From positions 45,934-109,933 of the forward strand of contig JAHZFJ010000001.1 in assembly GCA_019421365.1 (NCBI GenBank): a stretch of DNA of 64,000 bases, given 5' to 3'. Of this stretch, positions 36,679 through 44,746 are shown in pieces; position 1 is the stretch's first letter; each line of letters begins with the position of its first letter. This DNA is from Lachnospiraceae bacterium. GTDB lineage: Bacteria; Bacillota; Clostridia; Lachnospirales; Lachnospiraceae. The notes beneath the pieces are model-generated. The model saw nothing but the letters and a program-made list of their open reading frames with translations. It was not told where the DNA came from and made no database searches. A program made the translations under genes and the position numbers.

Positions 36679-36752
36679 ATTTGATTCCTCCATAATTATC
36701 GGTTTTCTCTTTTCATAATCTATATTTATGTTTTGTGAAAAGCTATTTTGTG

Positions 36753-36923
36753 GTATAATGTAGCTTATGAGAAGTACGATATTGCTTCCGATAAGTTACA
36801 CTGTCGTCACTTCGTTCCTCGGTGTAACAAGCTCCAGAACTGAATTCTGTCGCTAACTTATCAGGTCAAAACAAATGATCACTTCGTTCGCATTTGTTTT
36901 ACTTCCGATAAGTTATATTATAC
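36753..36923 (+). repeat. 171-bp structured palindromic element containing a promoter -10
   Basis: A 23-bp imperfect outer stem (36753-36775 with 36901-36923) encloses two hairpin regions: GTTACAC/GTGTAAC (36795-36828; alternatively GATAAGTTA with TAACTTATC) and AAAACAAATG/CATTTGTTTT (36868-36900). CTTCCGATAAGTTA and TCACTTCGTTC each occur twice. The left arm contains an extended -10, TGGTATAAT (36751-36759), with TTTTGT about 17 bp upstream, so a transcript towards the DUF5721 gene would begin inside. An interspersed repeat or structured leader RNA. Confidence 0.6.
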
Positions 36924-36996
36924 GAAGTATTATTATAAAAAACAAGTTGTAACTATACAGGACTTTGTCCTTCATAGTCGCAAACAAGGGAGGATT

Positions 36997-37494
36997 ATGG
37001 TCTCTTTACATGTTATCGATGTGAAATCATTCATGAATCATTTACTAATTCAGAATGTTTTTGATAATTTTTTGCTATCTGAATTAGAAATTATTACTTA
37101 TAATCAATTTAAAATTAATGGAAAGTTGAATACAAGCTGGTACGATGAAGAGGAAAAGGAAGCGTTAGAAGATCGACAGTATTCTAATTGGTCTGATATT
37201 AAGCCAATTGCTTTTTCTCTTATGAAGGGTAAGAAAGTACCAGCTATGTTTAAAATTGTACTTATCTTATCACCTGCTAACACGAGGAAGATTATTGAGA
37301 AATCGTTACCGAATTTTGATTTGTCGCAAATTGGTTCTCTTTTTCTTAATATCCGTTATGAGAATGGAAGTTTACATCTAATCACAGGGGTATCCATGAA
37401 GGTGTTTACAATGGATAAAACGGTAGAGCAGGAATGGGATAGTAATATGAAACGATTCTTGAAACATTTTGAAATTGTCTTTGAGGAAGAATAG
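36997..37494 (+). CDS. DUF5721 family protein
   Basis: A 165-residue soluble protein found, as far as I recall, mainly in Lachnospiraceae. Recognised from VKSFMNHLLIQNVFDNFLL, WSDIKPIAFSLMKGKKVP, LNIRYENGSLHLITGVSMKVFTMDK and the final W-rich helix. GGGAGG lies 5-6 bases before the ATG. Function unknown. It follows the structured element at 36753-36923 and precedes the CIRCE/htpG region, but shares no obvious role with either. Confidence 0.8.
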   Translation: MVSLHVIDVKSFMNHLLIQNVFDNFLLSELEIITYNQFKINGKLNTSWYDEEEKEALEDRQYSNWSDIKPIAFSLMKGKKVPAMFKIVLILSPANTRKIIEKSLPNFDLSQIGSLFLNIRYENGSLHLITGVSMKVFTMDKTVEQEWDSNMKRFLKHFEIVFEEE

Positions 37495-37526
37495 ATATTC
37501 TCTAAATTGCACATGAAATTAATTTA

Positions 37527-37553
37527 TTAGCACTCGCCTTAGATGAGTGCTAA
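37527..37553 (+). promoter_or_regulatory. CIRCE operator (HrcA site)
   Basis: Exact consensus TTAGCACTC-N9-GAGTGCTAA at 37527-37535 and 37545-37553. It lies about 135 bases before htpG. Followed by TTTTTT, it may also terminate the DUF5721 transcript. Confidence 0.95.
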
Positions 37554-37560
37554 TTTTTTC

Positions 37561-37589
37561 TTGACTTTTGATATAACTCGTATTAATAT
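37561..37589 (+). promoter_or_regulatory. Candidate htpG promoter
   Basis: TTGACT (37561-37566), 17-bp spacer, TAATAT (37584-37589), placing CIRCE just upstream of the -35. An alternative is TTGAAA at 37469 with TAGATA at 37492, which would put CIRCE in the 5' leader, the more common position. Confidence 0.45.
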
Positions 37590-37687
37590 TATTATCAGTA
37601 AGTGACATTGAGTCATTTTTATAACGAGAATATTAAGTTCACAAAGTATTTTTTATTATTATATAAATAATCAAAGGAGAGATTGTA

Positions 37688-39655
37688 ATGAGTAGAGAAC
37701 AAGGAAGCTTATCAATTAATTCAGAAAATATTTTCCCAATTATTAAGAAATGGTTATATTCAGACCATGATATCTTCTATAGAGAGCTTATATCAAACGG
37801 TTGTGATGCCATCACTAAATTGAAGAAGTTATCCATTATGGGTGAATATGAAGAAGTAGATGGTGAGAAATATCGTCTAGATGTAATCGTTAGTCCGGAA
37901 AACAAAACTATTAAAATTATTGATAATGGTATTGGTATGACTATCGATGAGGTTAAACAATACATTAATCAAATCGCTTTCTCTGGTGCTGAAGCTTTCT
38001 TAGCACAATATAAAGATAAAACAAACGAAGAACAAATCATCGGACACTTTGGTTTAGGTTTCTATTCTGCATTCATGGTAGCAGATAGAGTTACGATTGA
38101 TACGTTATCATACAAACCAGGTTCAACAAGTGTTCATTGGGAATCTGAAGGCGGTACTGAATTCGAGATGTCAGAAGGTGACAAAGAGACAAGAGGTACT
38201 GAAATAACACTTTATTTAAATGAAGATAGTTATGAATTCTCTAACGAATATCGTGCGAAAGAAGTAATTCAGAAATACTGTTCATTCATGCCAGTAGAAA
38301 TCTACTTCACTAACGCAGATGCCCCTATCGAAGAGAAAAAAGAAGATCAAGAAGAAGTAATTGATGCTGAAGTTGATGCAGAAGGTAATGCAGTTGAGAA
38401 CGTAGATGCAGAAGATACAGAAGTTTCTGAAGAAGAAAAAGTAGAGGATAAAGGACCAAAGCCTCTTAATAATCCAATTCCATTATGGACAAAACATCCT
38501 AATGATTGTACAGAAGAAGAATATAAAGAATTCTATCGCAATGTATTCCATGATTTCAAAGAACCATTATTCTGGATTCACTTAAACATGGATTATCCAT
38601 TTAACTTAAAGGGTATCTTATATTTCCCTAAAATTAATACAGAATATGATTCAGTTGAAGGTACAATCAAATTATATAACAACCAAGTATTCATCGCTGA
38701 TAATATCAAAGAAGTTATTCCAGAATTCTTAATGTTATTAAAAGGTGTTATTGATTGTCCAGACTTACCACTTAACGTATCAAGAAGTGCATTACAAAAC
38801 GATGGTTTTGTTAAGAAAATTTCTGAGTACATCACTAAGAAAGTTGCTGATAAACTCTCTGGTATGTACAAAGTTGAAAAAGAATCTTATGAAAAATACT
38901 GGGATGACATTAGCCCATTCATCAAATATGGTTGCTTAAAAGATGATAAATTCCGTGAAAAGATGAAAGATTTCATCATCTTCAAGAATTTAGAAGGTAA
39001 ATATATTACATTACCAGAATACACAGAAGCAAACAAAGAAAAAGCTAATGATAAGATCTATTATGCAACTGACTTACAACAACAAAGTCAATATATTAAT
39101 ATGTTCAAAGAAGCAGGAATCGATGCTCTTGTATTAACACATAATATTGATCAACCATTCATCTCTCAATTAGAACAACAAGACGATAAACTTCACTTCC
39201 AAAGAATTGATGCAGATCTTACTGACAGTTTCAAGGAAGAAGTAGCTGAAGGCGAAGAAGCTGATAAGTTAAAAGAAAAAACAGATGCTCTTACTGAGTT
39301 ATTTAGAAAAGTTCTTAACAAAGAGAAACTTGAAGTTAAAGTTGAGAAGTTAAAGAATGAAAATGTTTCTTCTATGGTAACCCTTTCAGAAGAGAGTCGT
39401 AGAATGCAAGATATGATGAAGATGTACAATATGTATGGAATGGATCCTGGTATGTTTGGCTCAACTGAGACGTTAGTTCTTAATGCAAACAATAAGTTAG
39501 TTCAATACATCTTCGAGCACAAAGATGATGATGTATCAATCTTCTGCGAACAATTATATGATTTAGCATTATTAAGCCATAAACCATTAGATGCAGAAGC
39601 TATGACAAAATTCATTAATAGGAGTAATGAAATCATGTTAAAGATGGCTAAATAA
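37688..39655 (+). CDS. htpG: Hsp90-family chaperone HtpG
   Basis: A 655-residue ATP-dependent cytosolic chaperone. The GHKL ATPase domain shows ELISNGCDAI, DNGIGMT and GHFGLGFYSAFMV; the middle domain has LNMDYPFNLKGILYFP and DLPLNVSRSALQ. It is about 30 residues longer than E. coli HtpG because of an acidic insert (about residues 217-255, rich in E, D and A) between N- and middle domains, like the charged linker of eukaryotic Hsp90. The C-terminus lacks MEEVD. Under CIRCE/HrcA control by the upstream operator. AAAGGAGAG precedes the ATG. Confidence 0.96.
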   Translation: MSREQGSLSINSENIFPIIKKWLYSDHDIFYRELISNGCDAITKLKKLSIMGEYEEVDGEKYRLDVIVSPENKTIKIIDNGIGMTIDEVKQYINQIAFSGAEAFLAQYKDKTNEEQIIGHFGLGFYSAFMVADRVTIDTLSYKPGSTSVHWESEGGTEFEMSEGDKETRGTEITLYLNEDSYEFSNEYRAKEVIQKYCSFMPVEIYFTNADAPIEEKKEDQEEVIDAEVDAEGNAVENVDAEDTEVSEEEKVEDKGPKPLNNPIPLWTKHPNDCTEEEYKEFYRNVFHDFKEPLFWIHLNMDYPFNLKGILYFPKINTEYDSVEGTIKLYNNQVFIADNIKEVIPEFLMLLKGVIDCPDLPLNVSRSALQNDGFVKKISEYITKKVADKLSGMYKVEKESYEKYWDDISPFIKYGCLKDDKFREKMKDFIIFKNLEGKYITLPEYTEANKEKANDKIYYATDLQQQSQYINMFKEAGIDALVLTHNIDQPFISQLEQQDDKLHFQRIDADLTDSFKEEVAEGEEADKLKEKTDALTELFRKVLNKEKLEVKVEKLKNENVSSMVTLSEESRRMQDMMKMYNMYGMDPGMFGSTETLVLNANNKLVQYIFEHKDDDVSIFCEQLYDLALLSHKPLDAEAMTKFINRSNEIMLKMAK

Positions 39656-39683
39656 TTTAATTGATTAAGGAAATATAGACCAG

Positions 39684-39727
39684 ATATCCCATAAGGTATG
39701 TTTAAAAATATACTTTATGGGGTATTC
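39684..39727 (+). terminator. Hairpin after htpG
   Basis: Sixteen-bp stem with G-U pairs: ATATCCCATAAGGTAT (39684-39699) with ATACTTTATGGGGTAT (39712-39727). The T-run is weak. Confidence 0.6.
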
Positions 39728-39904
39728 TATGTTTATAGTATGGTAACTAAATAGTTACATAGAATGTTCTTATTTTTAAGATACAGTTTTGATTGACCAA
39801 TATAAGAATATATGCTATTATATATAGTAATTAAAACTACATAATAAAGTTTATTAATACTTTAGATGGTGAGTGATTGGTTACTGTATTTAGGAGGAAC
39901 GATG

Positions 39905-40741
39905 ATGAGTTATAAAATAATCGGTGATAGTTGTATGGATCTTTCAGAAGAGCTAAAAAAGGAAAATAACTTTCAAATAGTACCTTTATGTCTTGATATA
40001 GATGGATATTTGATTACAGATGATGATACGTTTGATCAGAAAGACTTTCTAAAAAGAATGGCAGATAGTCCAAATTGTCCAAAATCATCTTGCCCTTCAC
40101 CTGATGCGTATATGAAAGCTTTTGATGGACCAGAAGATCATGTCTATGTTGTTACATTATCATCAAAATTAAGCGGTTCATATGACAGTGCGATGTTAGC
40201 AAAACGTTTATATCTTGAAGATAATGCAGATAAGAAAATAGAGGTAATCGATTCAAAATCCGCTTCTGTAGGTCAAACATTAATTGCTTTGAAAGCGAAG
40301 CAATTAGAAGAAGAGGGCAAGAGTTTTGAAGAAGTAGTACGAGAAACTTGTGAATTTCGTGATAATTTGAGTACAAAGTTTGTATTAGAGTCATTGGAGA
40401 CATTACGTAAAAATGGACGTCTTAGTAATTTAAAAGCAGTTATTGCAAGCGCACTCAATATTAAACCAGTAATGCGCGGAATTGACGGTACAATTGAGAA
40501 GATAGATCAAGCAAGAGGAATTAATAAGACGTTAGTATTAATGGCAGACTTAATCAAGAAAGATGCTACAAACTTTGCAAATCGCACACTAGCAATTGCG
40601 CATTGTAATAATTATGAGAGAGCAGTCTTTGTTAAAGATGAGATAATGAAGCGTGTACCATTTAGAGATTACTTTATCTGTGACACGGCAGGAATTAGTT
40701 CACTATATGCCAATGATGGTGGAATAATTGTTAGTTATTAA
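39905..40741 (+). CDS. DegV family fatty-acid-binding protein
   Basis: A 278-residue soluble protein of the DegV/FakB type, which binds a fatty acid and can present it to a FakA kinase. Family motifs: IIGDSCMDLSEEL at the start, SKLSGSYDSA (ligand-head-group loop), LETLRKNGRLSNLKAVIASALNIKP and the final GGIIVSY. The ATG at 39905 has GGAGGA 6 bases upstream; ATGs at 39902 and 39866 are in frame but worse. FakA is not in this window. Confidence 0.9.
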   Translation: MSYKIIGDSCMDLSEELKKENNFQIVPLCLDIDGYLITDDDTFDQKDFLKRMADSPNCPKSSCPSPDAYMKAFDGPEDHVYVVTLSSKLSGSYDSAMLAKRLYLEDNADKKIEVIDSKSASVGQTLIALKAKQLEEEGKSFEEVVRETCEFRDNLSTKFVLESLETLRKNGRLSNLKAVIASALNIKPVMRGIDGTIEKIDQARGINKTLVLMADLIKKDATNFANRTLAIAHCNNYERAVFVKDEIMKRVPFRDYFICDTAGISSLYANDGGIIVSY

Positions 40742-40773
40742 TTGAAGAGATATCAGAGTCGCTCCTCAATATC

Positions 40774-40818
40774 AGACCTAGATAGGGCAAAACCAGCCCC
40801 ATCGCAGGTCTTTTTTTT
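40774..40818 (+). terminator. Terminator after the degV-family gene
   Basis: Stem AGACCT (40774-40779) / AGGTCT (40806-40811), inner pairing GAT-GGGC with GCCC-ATC, followed by eight Ts. Confidence 0.8.
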
Positions 40819-40946
40819 AGTGATTTTATAAGGGCACGAGTCGCTTTGTTACAGGAATTGCTTTCTTAATAAGGTAACCCATATTATTTGGCTACATATA
40901 ATACAATATGAACTTAGGTATCCGCCTGATAGATAGGAGGCCAAAT

Positions 40947-41738
40947 ATGAGGGAACTACTAAAAATAGAGAACTTAAGTTATTCTTACCATACACTGTCG
41001 GGTGAGACAACAGCATTAACGGATGTTAATTTTTCCGTATCTGAGGGTGAATTTGTAGCGATTGTTGGACCAAGTGGTTGCGGAAAATCAACAATGCTAT
41101 CGTTAATTGCAGGACTTATTACACCGAGCAGTGGAAATATCTATATTAATGGGAAAGAAGCGAAGACTTCAGGAAAGAACATAGGATATATGCTGCAAAA
41201 AGATCATTTACTAGAGTGGAGATCAACATTAAAGAACTTAACTCTGGGACTTGAAATTCAGCATAAGTTAACAGAAGAAAGTTATGTAATCATTAATAAG
41301 ATGTTAGATACGTATGGATTAATCACGTTCCGTGACTCAAAACCATCACAATTATCTGGAGGTATGAGGCAACGTGCAGCATTAATTCGTACCTTATTAA
41401 TGGAACCAGATATCTTATTACTTGATGAACCATTCTCGGCATTAGATTACCAAACACGTCTAGAAGTTTCAGATGATATATGGGGGATCATTCGCAAAGA
41501 AAAGAAAACAGCAGTATTGATTACACATGATATTGCTGAAGCGGTAAGTATGGCTGATCGAATTATAGTCTTGACAGATAGACCAGCTACGGTAAAGACG
41601 ATTATAAATGTTGATCTAACTGTGGAAGGGGAGAGAACACCTTTTGCTGCAAGAAGTGCACCTCAGTTCAAAGACTACTTCAACTTAATATGGAAGGAGC
41701 TGAACCAGCATGAGGACATTACGAAGCTTAGAGCGTAG
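40947..41738 (+). CDS. ABC importer ATPase (nitrate/sulfonate/thiamine-precursor type)
   Basis: A 263-residue ATPase of the SsuB/TauB/ThiZ group. Walker A is GPSGCGKST, the Q-loop GYMLQKDHLLEW, signature LSGGMRQR, Walker B ILLLDEPFSALD and H-loop ITHDIAEA. The ATG at 40947 follows AGGAGG by 6 bases; an in-frame ATG at 40908 lies before this site. The 3' end overlaps the permease gene by 29 bases. No substrate-binding protein is encoded next to the pair, and no TPP-riboswitch sequence was recognised upstream, so the substrate is open. Confidence 0.85.
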   Translation: MRELLKIENLSYSYHTLSGETTALTDVNFSVSEGEFVAIVGPSGCGKSTMLSLIAGLITPSSGNIYINGKEAKTSGKNIGYMLQKDHLLEWRSTLKNLTLGLEIQHKLTEESYVIINKMLDTYGLITFRDSKPSQLSGGMRQRAALIRTLLMEPDILLLDEPFSALDYQTRLEVSDDIWGIIRKEKKTAVLITHDIAEAVSMADRIIVLTDRPATVKTIINVDLTVEGERTPFAARSAPQFKDYFNLIWKELNQHEDITKLRA

Positions 41739-42549
41739 CTATAAGAAAAGCTCCGATATGGTATCCTCTGCACAGCGTGCATATGTAGCAGCATATATAA
41801 CCAAAATGAAACGAGTTCGTTTAGCTCAAATCTTGATTCTAGTTATATTCCTTAGTGTATGGGAGATAGCGACTAGACTGGGTATTATAGACCCATTCGT
41901 ATTTAGTAGCCCTAGTCGTGTTATCGAATGTATCTATACTATGGTTTTAGATGGTAGTTTGTTTAGGCATATAGGAATAACATTATTAGAAACATTTGTT
42001 AGTTTTTCATTAGTTATCATATTGGGTCTATTAATTGCAATAATACTTTGGTGGAATGATAGCGTTTCTAAAGTATTAGAACCATATCTCGTTATTCTAA
42101 ATAGTTTACCTAAATCAGCATTAGCTCCTGTTTTTATTGTTTGGTTGGGTAATAATATGAAGACAATAATTATTGCTGCAATTTCTGTAGCTGTTTTTGG
42201 AAGTATTATAACGTTATATACTGATTTCAAAGAAGTGGAAGAGGATAAGATTAAATTAATTCGAACACTAGGAGGAACGAAGAAAGATATTTTGTTCCGA
42301 GTTGTTATACCAAGTAATATTCCGTCAATTATAAGTGTCATGAAAGTAAATATTGGTTTATCATTAGTCGGAGTAATTATTGGAGAATTCTTAGCTGCTA
42401 AGGCTGGCCTTGGATATCTGATTATCTATGGTAGTCAGGTCTTTAAATTAGATTATGTAATTATGAGTATTGTAATTCTTTGTATCGTAGCAGCTTTATT
42501 ATATAAATTATTGGGATATTTTGAGAAAAAATATAGTGGATCTTGTTAA
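41710..42549 (+). CDS. ABC importer permease (nitrate/sulfonate/thiamine-precursor type)
   Basis: A 279-residue membrane protein with about six TM helices and the binding-protein-dependent transport signature (EEDKIKLIRTLGGTKKDILF, the EAA loop). The start VWEIATRLGIIDPFVFSSPS is typical of SsuC/TauC/ThiX permeases. It starts inside the ATPase gene in another frame, with GGAAGGAG upstream. The partner substrate-binding lipoprotein must lie elsewhere. A terminator follows. Confidence 0.85.
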   Translation: MRTLRSLERSYKKSSDMVSSAQRAYVAAYITKMKRVRLAQILILVIFLSVWEIATRLGIIDPFVFSSPSRVIECIYTMVLDGSLFRHIGITLLETFVSFSLVIILGLLIAIILWWNDSVSKVLEPYLVILNSLPKSALAPVFIVWLGNNMKTIIIAAISVAVFGSIITLYTDFKEVEEDKIKLIRTLGGTKKDILFRVVIPSNIPSIISVMKVNIGLSLVGVIIGEFLAAKAGLGYLIIYGSQVFKLDYVIMSIVILCIVAALLYKLLGYFEKKYSGSC

Positions 42550-42559
42550 TATTTGTTGA

Positions 42560-42601
42560 AAAACTCACCAATTCTTAGTAAAATAAGGATAGGTGAGTTT
42601 T
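42560..42601 (+). terminator. Terminator after the ABC importer
   Basis: Perfect 10-bp stem AAAACTCACC (42560-42569) / GGTGAGTTTT (42592-42601), with CTTA/TAAG in the loop. Confidence 0.8.
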
Positions 42602-42698
42602 CATATTATAGAAAGGATTGCTGATTACGGATATCTAGCAAATTATATATTGTAAGAGAGCTATCAGGGGGATATTCGCGTTTTCAAAGGTGGGTAAA

Positions 42699-43706
42699 AT
42701 GCGTAAAAATTTAACGGTATACGATATTGCAGCTGAAGCAGGGGTATCAGTTGCTACCGTATCGCGAGTTCTTAATAACAATGAGAAGGTTGCAGAGAAC
42801 ACGAGAAACAAGATTCAAAGTATTATAGACAAGTATGATTTTAAGCCGAATGAAGTAGCTAGAAGTTTATTTAAGAATGAAACTAAACTTATTGGGTGTA
42901 TTCTACCTGATATAACGAACCCGTATTATTCGACTGTTTTATTAGAAGCAGAGAAGTATGCGCTTATGAATAGGTATACTATGATGATATGTAATACAAG
43001 GGGCGATTCTGAAGACTATGCTATGTATCTTCAAACATTAGTTGATAGACAAGTTGATGGTATTATCTACATGGGTGGTGAAAGTATCCAAACAACGCAG
43101 TTACAACAATTGCTTAAGAGATACGGGGATCGCTTACCTATTGTGATGATTAATTGGAATTTATTAGACATTAATTGTTTCTGTGTACAAAGTGATGAAG
43201 AACAGGGATTTACGATGTTGCTTGATCAGATAGCGAATAAAGGCTATAGAAATGTTGCCTTATTAGCTGGAAAACGTGGTGTAATGCCAACAGAATTAAA
43301 AGTTAATTTATATAAAGAAGCTGTGCATAAAGGAATCTTTAATAATAATGAAGAATATTTAATTGATGGTGAGTTCACCGTAGAACATGGTATGGAGGCT
43401 ATGAATCAATTATTAAACTTACCAGTGAGGCCAGAAGTAGTTATTGGTATCAATGATATTATTGCAGTCGGAGTACTGAACGCATGTCACAAGAATAAGT
43501 TATCAATACCAGAAGATATCAAAATTGTTGGATTTGATAACATTAATTTATCAAGTGTTGTCTATCCCTCCATAACGACAATTGGCCATGATTATGTGAA
43601 TCTAGCACGTAAAGCAGTAGATTTAATTATCGATAAAACTGCCTTGCTCAGGAGTGAAAGAGTGTTTACATTTCCAATGGAATACATTTGTAGAGAATCT
43701 TTTTAA
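42699..43706 (+). CDS. LacI family transcriptional regulator
   Basis: A 335-residue repressor. The N-terminal HTH is canonical (VYDIAAEAGVSVATVSRVLN, then the hinge helix NEVARSLF). The rest is a periplasmic-binding-protein-like effector domain (IGCILPDITNPYYS; IIYMGGES; NDIIAVGVLNAC; GFDNINLSSVVYPSITTI). The ATG at 42699 follows AAAGGTGG; the GTG at 42690 lies within that site. Probably responds to a sugar or nucleoside, but no sugar genes are adjacent, so it likely acts on distant targets or on the preceding importer. Confidence 0.9.
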   Translation: MRKNLTVYDIAAEAGVSVATVSRVLNNNEKVAENTRNKIQSIIDKYDFKPNEVARSLFKNETKLIGCILPDITNPYYSTVLLEAEKYALMNRYTMMICNTRGDSEDYAMYLQTLVDRQVDGIIYMGGESIQTTQLQQLLKRYGDRLPIVMINWNLLDINCFCVQSDEEQGFTMLLDQIANKGYRNVALLAGKRGVMPTELKVNLYKEAVHKGIFNNNEEYLIDGEFTVEHGMEAMNQLLNLPVRPEVVIGINDIIAVGVLNACHKNKLSIPEDIKIVGFDNINLSSVVYPSITTIGHDYVNLARKAVDLIIDKTALLRSERVFTFPMEYICRESF

Positions 43707-43781
43707 TTTTTTGTTTTTTTGGAAAAAATGCAAATAAATACTTGAAAATCTAAAGTGAAAGTATTATTATATTCATGTAAG

Positions 43782-43854
43782 GCTTCCGTGGCTCAGTTGG
43801 TAGAGCAATTGATTCGTAATCAATAGATCGTGGGTTCGAGTCCCATCGGAAGCT
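43782..43854 (+). tRNA. tRNA-Thr (anticodon CGT)
   Basis: A complete cloverleaf: acceptor GCTTCCG (43782-43788) / CGGAAGC (43847-43853), D arm GCTC-AGTTGGTA-GAGC, anticodon arm ATTGA-TTCGTAA-TCAAT with anticodon CGT at 43815-43817, a 5-base variable loop, and T arm GTGGG-TTCGAGT-CCCAT. Discriminator base T; CCA is not encoded. Confidence 0.95.
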
Positions 43855-43869
43855 GTATGAAAACCTTGT

Positions 43870-43937
43870 ATTTATAGGCATCTTGGAATATGGAAGAAGA
43901 AAAGGCTGCTCGATGGAGTGGCCTTTTGTCTATAAAT
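43870..43937 (+). terminator. Nested hairpin after tRNA-Thr
   Basis: Outer stem ATTTATAGGCA (43870-43880) / TGTCTATAAAT (43927-43937) with one G-U pair, and inner stem AAAAGGC (43900-43906) / GCCTTTT (43921-43927). Probable tRNA transcript terminator, with T-runs following at about 43939. Confidence 0.6.
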
Positions 43938-43970
43938 TTATTTTTTGGGGTTAATTAAATATGTAAGAAA

Positions 43971-43997
43971 AAAAGGTCGCCAACTAGGCGACCTTTT
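43971..43997 (-). terminator. Terminator of the carD-family gene
   Basis: Perfect 11-bp stem AAAAGGTCGCC (43971-43981) / GGCGACCTTTT (43987-43997), 5-base loop. On the - strand it is followed by a T-run. Confidence 0.9.
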
Positions 43998-44486
43998 CTA
44001 TATTGCAAGCTTAATTTGTTTCTTTGCTTGTTCCACTGAAATATTAAAGATTTCAGAGAATTCGTTTGCTAAGCAAGTCTCTACTTTATGAAAATTTTGT
44101 TCATCATTAAGACTTAGTTTCTTGCCTGCGATTTCTTTTTGTTTTTTTTCAAGGAGTATTCCTTTAAACATTTGTAGTAATTGCTTGCAATCACAAGATC
44201 TAATAACATCACGAAATTCTTTTTCACGTAATTTATCGTTCTTATTATATAAAGCTTCTATTGAAGGTATTTCACTTAAAAGTTCTTCCGCATTTTCTTT
44301 TGATAGAATACCACGCATTGGTTTCTGCGTATTCGTAGTCTTAACATATAGAATTGATGCTGGATTACTTAGAGGCTTAAGATAATAGTATTTTTCAGTC
44401 GTTTCAATAAAATCGGGAATATCAATTGTCTCAATTTTACATACTTCATTATTTCCGTATACAACTACATCATTTACTTGATACAT
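43998..44486 (-). CDS. CarD family transcriptional regulator
   Basis: A 162-residue RNA-polymerase-interacting protein. The N-terminal RID/TRCF-like domain (about 1-65: MYQVNDVVVYGNNEVCKIETI, YYYLKPLSNPASILYVKT) is followed by a helical DNA-binding region (about 75-160; KLSLNDEQNFHKVETCLANE). CarD proteins stabilise promoter open complexes at rRNA and other promoters. It is a monocistronic - strand gene with its own terminator; it reads towards the tRNA gene. Confidence 0.88.
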   Translation of the reverse strand: MYQVNDVVVYGNNEVCKIETIDIPDFIETTEKYYYLKPLSNPASILYVKTTNTQKPMRGILSKENAEELLSEIPSIEALYNKNDKLREKEFRDVIRSCDCKQLLQMFKGILLEKKQKEIAGKKLSLNDEQNFHKVETCLANEFSEIFNISVEQAKKQIKLAI

Positions 44487-44746
44487 TTGCTCACCATGCT
44501 TCCTTAACTAAAAAGCTATTTTGGTATCAAAAATGATACATGAATAGCAGTTACAATACTATTATAGCACACATTTATAGAAAAAGCCATTGGTATATCA
44601 AAATGTTATGACTTTTTTTGAAATACTTTTGTAATTGCATTGATTTCATATACAAAGTGTGATAAGAAATCTTCTTTGTGGTAATTGTGAATAAGAAGAT
44701 CGAATACAATAAGCCTTGTTTGCTGTGTTCAAATATGTTTATTTTA

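Noticed and set aside
40819..40946. Possible TPP riboswitch upstream of the ABC importer
   Set aside because: None of the conserved TPP-box sequence could be found; only a terminator of the preceding gene and an AT-rich spacer are present.
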